Assembly: GCF_018736085.1 (NCBI RefSeq)
Contig: NZ_CP076134.1
Coordinates: 1,188,501 to 1,252,500, forward strand
DNA: 64,000 nucleotides
Source of the DNA: Bradyrhizobium sediminis
GTDB lineage: Bacteria; Pseudomonadota; Alphaproteobacteria; Rhizobiales; Xanthobacteraceae
Direction of reading: 5' to 3'
This document shows positions 8,013 to 16,306 of the stretch, piece after piece; within the stretch, counting starts at the first letter, position 1, and each line of letters starts with the position of its first letter. Made by a program: the position numbers and the translations under genes. Under the pieces are notes generated by a model. It saw nothing but the letters and a program-made list of their open reading frames with translations, was not told where the DNA came from and made no database searches.

Positions 8013-8044
8013 CCGATCGCTTCACCGCGACGTGAAGCGATCGG
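8013..8044. repeat. perfect inverted repeat after 6996 gene
   Basis: CCGATCGCTTCA, an 8-base spacer, then TGAAGCGATCGG: a perfect 12-base-pair stem nine bases after the stop. There is no T-run, so it is either a factor-dependent or weak terminator or part of a dispersed repeat beginning GCATGATCC. Confidence 0.6.
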
Positions 8045-8163
8045 CCTGACTGGATGCGGATTGCGGCGAGACATGCCGTCCGCTCTTCGGCTAGTTTCCT
8101 GACCGGAAGACGCCGCCCGCAAGACGCCTGGAATGAGGTCTCTGACGCGGTGTTTGTCAGGGT

Positions 8164-9780
8164 ATGGGCCGCGCGTTGCAATTCTTTTTCATCATCCTTG
8201 TCTTGCTGTGCAGCGGTTTGCCTGCGCATGCCGTCGAAGGCGCGGCGCTGGAGCGTGGCGCCGCGGTCACCGATCCCCTGGCATTGCGCGAACTCGATCT
8301 CCGTGAGCACCGGCCGGACCGGCTCGACCGTGCCGGATTCGGTTTGCGTCCGTTCGTCGCGCCGGCAGGATCGGCCGCCGCTCCCATCCTCAACGATGAA
8401 CTGTTCGCCTTGCCGTCGATGGCTCCGGTCCGCCGGGCGCTCGATGGTGAATTCGAGCGTTATGTGGCGCGCCATCGTGCCAGCCTGCCGGGCGAAACCA
8501 TCGGCGTCGGCGCGTCCCATGACTGGCAGATGTTCGATCGCGACCTGCTCTATTCCCGTCGCGCGCGGTTCGTTCTGGCAGGCATCGTCAACCGGATGGA
8601 CCGGGCCTATGTGTCACCGGAAACCTGCGGCGAGATCCGGCTGATCTACCGGCTCACGCGCGCAGGCGATGCGGAGGCAGTCGAGAGCGCGCAATCGTCC
8701 CGGCTGCCGGTGACGTTGAACGTGGTGCTGCGGGCGAAGGGCGAGAAGAAGCAACTGGTTCCCGGCGGTATCGCCATCGCCTGCAAGGAGATCGCCCGGC
8801 GCTGGCTCGCTTCGGCCGAATGGCGACAGACCGGCGCAGAACTTGCGATCAGGCTGATGTCGGCGGGCGGACCACTCGAATTCGTCGAGCCTGCCGATGT
8901 CGACCGTATCGAGACCAATCTTCAGATCGCCCATGCGCCGAAATCGTCGGTGCGCGATTTCCGGACCGACTATCTGTTGAAGGTGTTTCGCTTCGATCCA
9001 AGGGCGCGCGTGTTCGAGGAGGCGCCGATGGAAAACCAGATCGATCGGACGCGGATTCTGGCCGACCGGAATCTCGCGCATGACTTCAAGGCCTGGCTGC
9101 TCGATCCCAGACGTTTCAATGAGTTCGATCGCGGCACGATTCTGATACCCGAACGGTTTCTGGCCAAGGCGGCGATCGCCGCCACGCCGGTCGGCTTCGA
9201 TCCGTCGGAACTGCAGCCGGCATTCGGTCTGGTGCAGGGCGAGGGCGCCGGGGCGCCCCCCGTGTTCAGCGAAAGCGACGTCGTTGCTGCGCTCAGGAAA
9301 GCTGCGGAGGCCGGGGTGACACCGGCCAACATCCGCTCGGTGGCCGGCTTCGCGCGCCGATTGAACGATGTCACCTGTTCGGGTTGTCATCAGACGCGCG
9401 GTATCGGCGGCTTCCATTTCCCGGGTGTCGACTGGATGGCGGCCCAACCTTCGAACGCGACGGTCGTGCCGGCGTCGCCGCATTTCTTTGGCGATCAGAT
9501 TCGGCGACGCGATATTCTCAACTCGCTTAAATGGGGCAGCAGCCCGGATTATTCACGCGGTTTTTCCGGACGCCCGCAACTACGCACGAGGTCGGAATTC
9601 CTCGGAGAACTCGCGGGCACCGGCTATTACGACGGCTGGGGCGCGCATTGTTACCAGCAAAGCGCGAAGGCCGCTGACAACGACCCGAGCTTCCGCGCCT
9701 GGACCTGCGCCAAGGGTCTCGCCTGCCAGCCTGCCGGCAAGACATCGCGGATGGGAATGTGCTTCGTCAGGAGCCGGTAG
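8164..9780 (+). CDS. exported protein with one CXXCH haem-type motif
   Basis: 538 residues with a clear signal peptide (LQFFFIILVLLCSGLPAHA) at 1-24. I do not recognise the family by name. The long middle part has no obvious motif; near the C-terminus is CSGCH (residues 405-409) in DVTCSGCHQTRGIGGFHFPG, which fits covalent haem c attachment in the periplasm. A cysteine cluster follows (GAHCYQQ, WTCAKGLACQPAG, GMCFVRSR). The arrangement suggests a periplasmic cytochrome-like or oxidoreductase protein. A candidate distal methionine ligand cannot be assigned. It stands alone, with a convergent CoA transferase after it. Confidence 0.8.
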   Translation: MGRALQFFFIILVLLCSGLPAHAVEGAALERGAAVTDPLALRELDLREHRPDRLDRAGFGLRPFVAPAGSAAAPILNDELFALPSMAPVRRALDGEFERYVARHRASLPGETIGVGASHDWQMFDRDLLYSRRARFVLAGIVNRMDRAYVSPETCGEIRLIYRLTRAGDAEAVESAQSSRLPVTLNVVLRAKGEKKQLVPGGIAIACKEIARRWLASAEWRQTGAELAIRLMSAGGPLEFVEPADVDRIETNLQIAHAPKSSVRDFRTDYLLKVFRFDPRARVFEEAPMENQIDRTRILADRNLAHDFKAWLLDPRRFNEFDRGTILIPERFLAKAAIAATPVGFDPSELQPAFGLVQGEGAGAPPVFSESDVVAALRKAAEAGVTPANIRSVAGFARRLNDVTCSGCHQTRGIGGFHFPGVDWMAAQPSNATVVPASPHFFGDQIRRRDILNSLKWGSSPDYSRGFSGRPQLRTRSEFLGELAGTGYYDGWGAHCYQQSAKAADNDPSFRAWTCAKGLACQPAGKTSRMGMCFVRSR

Positions 9781-9860
9781 CGAAAGCGGGTGATCCAGTA
9801 TCCGAGAGACCTCAGTGATGGAATCGATAAGCCGCGGTGTACTGCTGACCCTCGAGTCCT

Positions 9861-11069
9861 TCACGCCACCGCGCCCGACGCCCGCAACTGCCGGATCGCC
9901 GCATCGTCGTAGCCCGCCTTGCGCAAAATCTCGTCGCTGTGCTCGCCGATCCCGGGCGGCTTGCGCGGCTGGACCTTCTTGCTGCCGTCGACCCAGATCG
10001 GGCTGCTGATGGTCAGCATGGTGTCGTTCTCGAACGGCACCAGCACCTCGTTGTCCAGCATCTGCCTGTCGTTGGGAATGTCGTCGAGAATGCCGACCAC
10101 GCCGAACACTAGGCCATTGCCGTCGAGGATCCGCCGCCACTCGGCGAGGGTCCTGGTGGCGAAGATCTCGTCGAAGATCTTGATCAGCTCCAGCGAACGC
10201 GCGTGGCGGCCGGGCTTGGTGGCGAACCGCTCGTCGGTGATGAAATCCTCCCGGCCGATGCAGCGCGCCAGCGCCGGCCACTGCCGCTCTTCGTTGAGCA
10301 GCGACAGGATGATCCAGCGTCCATCCTTGCATTTGTAGTGATTGGTGACCGCGTTGAGCGCGTGCTCGCGGGGACGGCGCTCGCCGAATTTCGCGCCGCA
10401 GAGCTTGGCCTGCGCCAGCACCGAGGCGGCCCAGACGCCGTTGGCCATCAGGTTGGAGCTGACATGCGAGCCTTTGCCGGTGCGTTCGCGCTTGTAGAGC
10501 GCGGTGACGATGGCGCCGTAAAACGCCATCGCGCAGGGATGGTCGCCCATGCCGGCGACCGAGCGCGCCGGCGTGGTGTTTTCATCCGCGCGCACCAGAT
10601 CCATCAGGCCCGAGCGCGCCCAATAGGCGTTGCTGTCGAAGCCGGGCTTGTTGGCCTCTTCGCCCTTTTCGCCGTAGCCGGTGAACGACGCGTAGATCAG
10701 CCGCTCGTTGAGCGGGGCCAGCTGGGCATGGGTCAATCCGAGCCGTTCGCGCACCGCGGGCGGAAAATTGGTGATGAAGACGTCGGCCTCGGCCGCGAGG
10801 CGATGCAGCACCGCCTGGCCTTCCGGCTTCGAGAGATCGAGCGCGAGGCTCTTCTTGTTGCGGGCTTCCAGCAGCCACGCGAAATTATGCTGGCTGGCGG
10901 GATAGCCCGGCAGGTTCGGCAGGTTGCGGTAGGGATCGCCGGAACCCGGCGGTTCGATCTTGATCACGTCGGCGCCGAAGTCGGACAGCACGGTCGCGGC
11001 CGCCGGCGCTGCGATGAAACTCGCGCAATCCAGAACCTTGAGGCCTTCGAAAATGCCTTTTTCCATCAT
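9861..11069 (-). CDS. CaiB/BaiF family CoA transferase (class III)
   Basis: 402 residues; Met2 at 11066 may be the true start. Class III CoA-transferase features: GLKVLDCASFIAAPAAATVLSDFGADVIKIEPPGSGDPYR at the N-terminus, NKKSLALDLSKPEGQAVLHR, the NFPPAVRERLGLT region, and GDHPCAMAFYGAIVTALYKR. Enzymes of this class move CoA between carboxylic acids through a covalent aspartyl intermediate. The donor and acceptor cannot be read from sequence. It is a single gene, flanked by a convergent cytochrome-like gene and a palindromic repeat. Confidence 0.9.
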   Translation of the reverse strand: MMEKGIFEGLKVLDCASFIAAPAAATVLSDFGADVIKIEPPGSGDPYRNLPNLPGYPASQHNFAWLLEARNKKSLALDLSKPEGQAVLHRLAAEADVFITNFPPAVRERLGLTHAQLAPLNERLIYASFTGYGEKGEEANKPGFDSNAYWARSGLMDLVRADENTTPARSVAGMGDHPCAMAFYGAIVTALYKRERTGKGSHVSSNLMANGVWAASVLAQAKLCGAKFGERRPREHALNAVTNHYKCKDGRWIILSLLNEERQWPALARCIGREDFITDERFATKPGRHARSLELIKIFDEIFATRTLAEWRRILDGNGLVFGVVGILDDIPNDRQMLDNEVLVPFENDTMLTISSPIWVDGSKKVQPRKPPGIGEHSDEILRKAGYDDAAIRQLRASGAVA

Positions 11070-11186
11070 GCCGTCGCTCCCGTGCCTTTTGTTGGTTTTG
11101 TCCGTGTGCTGGAATTATTGCTGCGATCGATCAGGATCGAACGCCATTTGAACCATGTTGGGTGAGCGATGCAACGGCAGATTCCC

Positions 11187-11340
11187 CGTCATTGCGAGCC
11201 AACGGGTCGGCGCGAAGCGCCGCCCGATGATAAACTCCGCGAAGCAATCCATAGCTGCAACGGGGAAAGATGGATTGCTTCGTCGCGGAGCCTGTCATCG
11301 GGCGCGCGTTAGCGCGACCCGTTGGCTCCTCGCAATGACG
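11187..11340. repeat. long palindromic repeat, family B, copy 2
   Basis: 154 bases from CGTCATTGCGAGCCAACGGG to CGTTGGCTCCTCGCAATGACG-type end, with inner GAAGCAATCCAT / ATGGATTGCTTC arms. The outer arms match copy 1 at 4584 nearly base for base. It separates putA from the CoA transferase upstream region. Confidence 0.9.
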
Positions 11341-11354
11341 GAAAAACCTCTGCT

Positions 11355-14300
11355 CTACTCCCCATCCGACATCAGCGCCGCATTGCCGCCGGCCGCCGCC
11401 GTATTCACGGTCACCGTCTGTTCGGTCGCAAATCGGGCCAGGTAATGCGGCCCGCCGGCCTTGGGGCCGGTGCCGGACAGGCCATGGCCGCCGAACGGCT
11501 GCACGCCGACCACGGCACCGATCATGTTGCGGTTGACGTAGATGTTGCCGGCCTGGAGCCGGTCGATCACGTCCTCGATGGTGTCGTCGATCCGCGAGTG
11601 AATGCCGAGCGTCAGTCCATAGCCGGAGCGTTCCACCGATTGCAGCACGTCATCGAGCCGATCCGCTGGATAGCGCACCACATGCAGCACGGGTCCGAAT
11701 ACTTCCTCGGTCAGTTGATCCGCGCTCGACAGCTCGAAAATGTGCGGCGCGACGTAGTTGCCGTCGGGAGCGGCGCCCGCAAAATGCTCGCGGGCCTCGC
11801 TCTTCATGCGCGCGATATGCGCCTCCAGCCGCTGCTTCGCCTCGGCATCGATTACCGGCCCGACATGGGTGGCCGGGTCGCGCGGATCGCCGATTGCCAA
11901 TTCGCGGGCGGCGCCCGCTATCATCTCGATCATGCGGTCGGCGACGTCGTCCTGCATGAACAGGAGGCGCAGCGCCGAGCAGCGCTGGCCGGCCGAGCGG
12001 AATGCCGAGGTCACGACGTCGTCGGCGACCTGCTCGGGCAGCGCGGTGGCATCCACGATCATCGCATTGATGCCGCCGGTCTCCGCGATGAGCGGAACGA
12101 TCGGGCCGTCCTTGGCGGCGAGCCGGCGATTGATCGACCGCGCGACCTCGGTCGAGCCGGTGAAGACGACGCCGGCGACGCCTTCATGCGCGACCAGCGC
12201 CGCGCCGATGCTGCCGTCGCCGGGAAGCAGATGCAGCGCCGAGGAGGGCACGCCGGCCTCGTGCAGCAGGCGAACCGCCTCGGCCGCGATCAGTGGCGTC
12301 TGTTCGGCGGGTTTCGCCACTACCGCGTTGCCGGCCATCAGGGCGGCCGAGACCTGGCCGACAAAGATCGCCAGCGGAAAATTCCACGGCGATATCGCGA
12401 CGAAGACGCCGCAGCCGCGCAGCCGCAAGCGATTGCTCTCGCCGGTCGGTCCCGGCAAGGTCTTGTCCTGGCCAAACAGTTCGCGGCCCTCGGCGGCGTA
12501 GTAGCGGCAGAAATCGACCGCCTCGCGGACTTCCGAAAGCGCGTCGTCGAGGGTCTTGCCGCCCTCGCGCTGCAACAGCGCGATGAAATGAGCGGCTCTC
12601 TGCTCCAGCAGGTTGGCGGCCTGTTCGAGAAGTCTCGCGCGGTGATCCGCCGGCGTCCGGCTCCAGTGCTTGAATCCCTCCCGCGCGGCGGACATCGCGG
12701 CGTCCACCTGTTCCGGCGTCGCATCGACGATGCTTCCTGCCTCAAGGCTAACCTCCGCAGCGACGGCCGAAACCAACTCGCTCAAGGCCGCCCGATCGCC
12801 GAACTCCATACCGCGCGAGTTTTGCCGCTGCGGCTGATAGAGATCGCGGGGAGCGCGAATATTCGGGTGCCGCGCGTTGCCGGCTGTGCCGAGGATATCG
12901 GCCGGGCGATGCAGCAGCGTGGCCACCGGCACGGCATCGTCGGCGGCGGCCGCCACGAAAGAAGAATTGGCGCCGTTCTCCAACAGACGCCTCACCAGAT
13001 AGGCCAGCAGATCGCGGTGGCTTCCGACCGGCGCATAGGTGCGACAGGCGATCCTGGGGCGATCCTCGCGCAATTGCGCATACAGCGCCTCGCCCATGCC
13101 GTGCAGCCGCTGAAACTCGAATCCGTCTTCACCGCCGGCCAGCTCGAGAACGGTCGCCACCGTCAGCGCATTGTGGGTGGCGAATTGCGGGAAGATGCGC
13201 CGCCGCAGCGCCAGCAGCTTTTGCGCGCAGGCCACGTAGTTCAGGTCGGTCATCGCCTTGCGGGTAAACACCGGATAGCCGTCGAGGCCGCGCTCCTGCG
13301 CGCGCTTGATCTCGGTGTCCCAATAGGCGCCCTTGACCAGCCGCAGCATCATCCGCCGGTTCAGCGCGCGTGCCAGTTCGTCGGCATAGGCGGTCACTGC
13401 CTCGGCGCGCTTCTGATAGGCCTGGATCGCCAACCCAAAACCGTCCCAGCCCTTCAGCGAGGCGTCGCTGAACGCGGCTGCGATCACCTCGAGCGACAGT
13501 TCCAGCCGGTCGGCTTCCTCGGCATCGACGGTGAAATTGAGGTCGAAGTCACGGGCGCGGCGCGCCAGATCGATCAGCCGCGGCACCAGTTCCGCCATCA
13601 CCCGCCGCCTGCTCACCGCCTCGAAGCGCGGATGCAGGGCGGAGAGTTTGACCGAGATGCCAGGGCGGTCGGGCAGCGGCCGGGAATCGGCGACGCGGCC
13701 GATGGTCTCGATCGCGCTCGCATAGGAATTGAAATAGCGCTCGGCGTCGGCGGCGGTGCGCGCGCCTTCGCCGAGCATGTCGAAGGAATAGCGCGTGGCA
13801 AGGGAGGCATGCGCCCGCGCCAGCGCGGCCTCGATGGTTTCGCCCAGCACGAAATGGCTGCCCATCAGCCGCATCGCCTGCCGGGTGGCGGCGCGCACCG
13901 CGGGAATCCCGAGCCGCTTGGCGAGGCGCCCGATCGTGCCTTGTGGGGTTTCGCCGGGCTGAATGACGCGCGCCGACATCCCCAGCGCCCATGCCGAGGC
14001 ATTGACCAGGAACGCGCTGGATCTGGTCTCGTGGTGGATGAAGTCACCCTGGCCGAGCTTGTCCTCGATGAACTGGTCGGCGGTGCGGCTGTCGGGCACG
14101 CGCAGCAGGGCTTCCGCCAGCACCATCAGCGCCAACCCCTCTTTGGTGGAGAGCGCGAATTCGCGAAGCATGTCCTCGACGCCGCCGAGCCGGTCGTCAT
14201 GGGCGCGGATGGCGCCGATCAGGCGCGTCGCGGTGCGGTCGATCCGCGCATCCTGTTCCGCGCTCAACGCTGCCGCGGCGAGAAGCCGCGCCGCCATGGC

Positions 14301-14366
14301 GCCGTCGTTCGGCGCGTAGGCCGCCTCAAAGGACGGAAGGGGCAGGGGTTCCAATGCCATGACCAC
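11355..14366 (-). CDS. putA: bifunctional proline dehydrogenase / L-glutamate gamma-semialdehyde dehydrogenase
   Basis: 1003 residues (Met3 at 14360 is an alternative start). The N-terminal half is the FAD proline dehydrogenase barrel, with SVKLSALHPRFE, LDGYPVFTRKAMTDLNYVAC and LRLVKGAYWDTEIKRAQE. The C-terminal half is an aldehyde dehydrogenase with VAISPWNFPLAIFVGQVSAA, general base Glu in LIAETGGINAMI and nucleophile Cys in FRSAGQRCSALRLL. Together they convert proline to glutamate, channelling the intermediate. There is no N-terminal ribbon-helix-helix domain, so it is not a trifunctional repressor; size and layout match the Bradyrhizobium PutA of known structure (about 999 residues). 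No regulator gene is adjacent. Confidence 0.97.
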   Translation of the reverse strand: MVMALEPLPLPSFEAAYAPNDGAMAARLLAAAALSAEQDARIDRTATRLIGAIRAHDDRLGGVEDMLREFALSTKEGLALMVLAEALLRVPDSRTADQFIEDKLGQGDFIHHETRSSAFLVNASAWALGMSARVIQPGETPQGTIGRLAKRLGIPAVRAATRQAMRLMGSHFVLGETIEAALARAHASLATRYSFDMLGEGARTAADAERYFNSYASAIETIGRVADSRPLPDRPGISVKLSALHPRFEAVSRRRVMAELVPRLIDLARRARDFDLNFTVDAEEADRLELSLEVIAAAFSDASLKGWDGFGLAIQAYQKRAEAVTAYADELARALNRRMMLRLVKGAYWDTEIKRAQERGLDGYPVFTRKAMTDLNYVACAQKLLALRRRIFPQFATHNALTVATVLELAGGEDGFEFQRLHGMGEALYAQLREDRPRIACRTYAPVGSHRDLLAYLVRRLLENGANSSFVAAAADDAVPVATLLHRPADILGTAGNARHPNIRAPRDLYQPQRQNSRGMEFGDRAALSELVSAVAAEVSLEAGSIVDATPEQVDAAMSAAREGFKHWSRTPADHRARLLEQAANLLEQRAAHFIALLQREGGKTLDDALSEVREAVDFCRYYAAEGRELFGQDKTLPGPTGESNRLRLRGCGVFVAISPWNFPLAIFVGQVSAALMAGNAVVAKPAEQTPLIAAEAVRLLHEAGVPSSALHLLPGDGSIGAALVAHEGVAGVVFTGSTEVARSINRRLAAKDGPIVPLIAETGGINAMIVDATALPEQVADDVVTSAFRSAGQRCSALRLLFMQDDVADRMIEMIAGAARELAIGDPRDPATHVGPVIDAEAKQRLEAHIARMKSEAREHFAGAAPDGNYVAPHIFELSSADQLTEEVFGPVLHVVRYPADRLDDVLQSVERSGYGLTLGIHSRIDDTIEDVIDRLQAGNIYVNRNMIGAVVGVQPFGGHGLSGTGPKAGGPHYLARFATEQTVTVNTAAAGGNAALMSDGE

Positions 14367-14468
14367 GCGACCTGAAGATTTCCGGGTGCTATCATGCAGC
14401 CGATCTTGGCACCGTGGAACCGCCGCGTTAGTTTTCGCGGGATTTTTCGGTTTGAACCGTGGCAGGCG

Positions 14469-15137
14469 ATGGCGCTGACGGAGAGGCGGAAACGATCCGG
14501 CCGACCGGGCAAGACCTCGGGGTTTTGCAGTTCAGCCGCATGCCTTCTGGGTTTGGTGTTTACCGCGGCCTCGCCGGCAATGGCGGCGGAACTGAGCGCG
14601 CCGGTCGCGGCGCTCTACAGCACGGTGTCGATTTTTCCTCCCACGGCGCAGCGCATGACGGTTTGCTACGGATTCGTGTGCCGACGCCGTGAGATACTCG
14701 ATTTCACCGCCAACGACCGCAACGCCCTGACGCAGATCATGGCGGCGGGCCGCGCCTCGGCCGCGGCGGAACGGGCGGCGGTGCAGAAGGCGGTGGTCTG
14801 GTTCGATCGCCGCATGGGGCCGATCCTCGGAACCGACAGACGCGTCGCCAAGGCGGATTTCCGCTACTTCGACGACAAGCACAATTACGATTGCTGGGAC
14901 ACCACTCGCAACACCACCAGCCTGCTGCTGGTGCTGCAGCAATGGGGCCTGCTCAAGCATCACGCCATCGGCGACCCGCGCTACCGGGGCAACGCGCTGG
15001 TGCTGCAGACGCCGCACAACACCGCGGTGCTGGTCGACCGCGCGACCCGGGTCGAATGGGTCGTCGACATGTGGCCGCGCGGCTACGCGCAGCTGCCGGA
15101 CGTCATGACGGTTGAAAAATGGGTCAAGGAAGATTGA
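14469..15137 (+). CDS. exported protein, possible transglutaminase-like Cys protease
   Basis: 222 residues from ATG at 14469 (MALTERRKRS); an ATG at 14394 would add 25 residues before a normal signal peptide and is less likely. Signal peptide ends near AMAAELS. I do not know the family, but Cys142 (YDCWDTTRNTTSLLLVLQQW), His183 (TPHNTAVLVD) and Asp200 (EWVVDMW) have the order and context of a Cys-His-Asp triad in bacterial transglutaminase-like cysteine proteases. Cys66 and Cys71 may form a disulfide. It diverges from putA with 102 bases between starts. Confidence 0.75.
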   Translation: MALTERRKRSGRPGKTSGFCSSAACLLGLVFTAASPAMAAELSAPVAALYSTVSIFPPTAQRMTVCYGFVCRRREILDFTANDRNALTQIMAAGRASAAAERAAVQKAVVWFDRRMGPILGTDRRVAKADFRYFDDKHNYDCWDTTRNTTSLLLVLQQWGLLKHHAIGDPRYRGNALVLQTPHNTAVLVDRATRVEWVVDMWPRGYAQLPDVMTVEKWVKED

Positions 15138-15285
15138 GCGAACCAGCGCGTTCTGCGCCGATTCCAATTCGCGCAAGAGCGATGCCCGCTCCTGCCCATG
15201 GCACTCGGTTCTTTTGAGATGTTCTTGGCAGTTTCACTCCCGGATCAAGTCCGAGAGTGCGCTGTTGCGGACCGCGCTCCCAGCC

Positions 15286-15486
15286 TCAAACCTTGAGGTT
15301 TTCGGCCGAGGTCTTGCCGCGATTGGCAACCTCTTCGTATTCCACCGTCTGCCCTTCGTTGAGCGTCGAAAGGCCGGCTTTCTCGACCGCCGAAATATGA
15401 ACGAAAACGTCTTTGCCGCCACTCGAGGGCTGGATGAATCCAAAACCCTTGGTCGCGTTGAACCACTTCACAGTACCCTTAGCCAT
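15286..15486 (-). CDS. cspA: cold-shock protein
   Basis: 66 residues from ATG at 15486; the AUG three bases upstream is also possible, but GGAG lies eight bases before 15486. The five-stranded OB fold is complete: [15 protein letters not shown] (RNP1), [13 protein letters not shown] (RNP2), GQTVEYEE. It binds single-stranded RNA or DNA and melts mRNA structure at low temperature or in stationary phase. The leader contains a terminator-like hairpin ending 21 bases before the start codon, described separately. Confidence 0.96.
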   Translation of the reverse strand: MAKGTVKWFNATKGFGFIQPSSGGKDVFVHISAVEKAGLSTLNEGQTVEYEEVANRGKTSAENLKV

Positions 15487-15506
15487 CACGTCGTCTCCGC
15501 GGGATC

Positions 15507-15548
15507 AAAAATAAAAACGGGCCGCCGGTCCCCGCAAACCGGCTGCCC
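15507..15548 (-). terminator. terminator-like hairpin in cspA leader
   Basis: On the minus strand GGGCAGCCGGT and ACCGGCGGCCC pair with a single A-G mismatch around an eight-base loop, followed by GTTTTTATTTTT. The T-tract ends 21 bases upstream of the cspA start codon. This is a textbook intrinsic terminator facing into cspA. Confidence 0.8.
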
Positions 15549-15821
15549 GATAACCCACGATACGCCGGATGGGGCACGCTTGATAGCTCAAACCTCCTCT
15601 TGATTTCGGCGGAAACGAACGATATCGCGGCGCATTCGTGCTTTTTGCAGGTTTCCCGCTCATTTTGTGCCGCGGAACAACGCCATACGTGGCGGGTTCC
15701 GGTTGCTTGAACTGTCAAACAACGGCCGCCCGTTGCACTTGGGGACGGATGCCCAAGGTTCGTTGGCAACCGGGATTCAGCCGGTCGTCGCGGATGATCG
15801 ACGATCCGGAGAAAAGGAAGC
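15549..15821. other. non-coding gap between cspA and the His-rich gene
   Basis: About 270 bases bounded by two strong hairpins. A 71-codon frame on the plus strand (15638-15853) ends inside the hairpin and shows no ribosome site or family. On the minus strand AAGAGGAGG lies near 15590-15600, followed by a frame that ends in the T-tract; its spacing to a start codon is too short to support translation. The stretch may be an untranslated leader or a small RNA. Confidence 0.4.
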
Positions 15822-15851
15822 CCCGGCCGCCTGAGGCGACCGGGATTTTTT
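15822..15851 (+). terminator. strong hairpin with T-run, probably bidirectional
   Basis: CCCGGCCGCC, loop TGA, GGCGACCGGG with one G-T pair, then ATTTTTT on the plus strand. On the minus strand it is followed by CTTCCTTTT and lies 26 bases after the His-rich gene stop, so its main role may be to end that transcript. Confidence 0.75.
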
Positions 15852-15876
15852 GAGCTGAGCGAAACCGACGTTCCCC

Positions 15877-16125
15877 TTACCAGGCGCAGACGTTGACGAC
15901 GCGAAAGCGATAGCCGTACGGGGTCCAAACGCGGCGAGTCTGGTAGCAGCCTTCGCCGCCATAGCCGCCACCGATGAAGCCGATGCCGAAACCAAGACCG
16001 TGGTGGTGGTGGTGATGATGATGAGGCCATCCGCCCTTCCATCCCGCCGAAGCGGAGGTGGGAGCCAGCGCCATCGCGCCGAGGGATGCTGCTGCAACGA
16101 GGGCGAGAGAGAGTTTGCGAAGCAT
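15877..16125 (-). CDS. small exported histidine-rich protein
   Basis: 82 residues from ATG at 16125, with AGGAG placed well upstream; an earlier ATG at 16188 would bury the signal peptide. MLRKLSLALVAAASLGAMAL then APTSASAG is a signal peptide with an ASA cleavage site. The mature part has eight consecutive histidines after GGW, a Gly-rich stretch (GLGFGIGFIGGGYGGEG) and ends in CYQTRRVWTPYGYRFRVVNV plus a final Cys-Ala-Trp. The pattern with two cysteines and a WTPYGYR core is common in small rhizobial exported proteins of unknown role. Metal (Ni, Zn, Cu) binding is a natural inference. Confidence 0.8.
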   Translation of the reverse strand: MLRKLSLALVAAASLGAMALAPTSASAGWKGGWPHHHHHHHHGLGFGIGFIGGGYGGEGCYQTRRVWTPYGYRFRVVNVCAW

Positions 16126-16306
16126 TGGTCGTTCTCCTGAATGTGCGCCGTGGCGCGGGTTGATAGTTACGGTTTCAGTCTTACCCATCGCACATCAGTC
16201 GCTGCCCTCGGGAGCGCGGTTCGAGAAAACAGCATGTGGCTCGGAGACAATTTTCTGAACGACTATTCAGGTGTGAAAAACATCACACAGCGATGTCACG
16301 CGGCAA

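Noticed and set aside
11322..14375. A 1017-codon frame on the plus strand opposite putA
   Set aside because: It is the antisense frame of an unmistakable PutA protein; high GC and codon bias keep it open. No family motif is seen.
15638..15853. A 71-codon plus-strand frame between cspA and the His-rich gene
   Set aside because: No ribosome site, unlikely composition, and its end lies inside the terminator hairpin.
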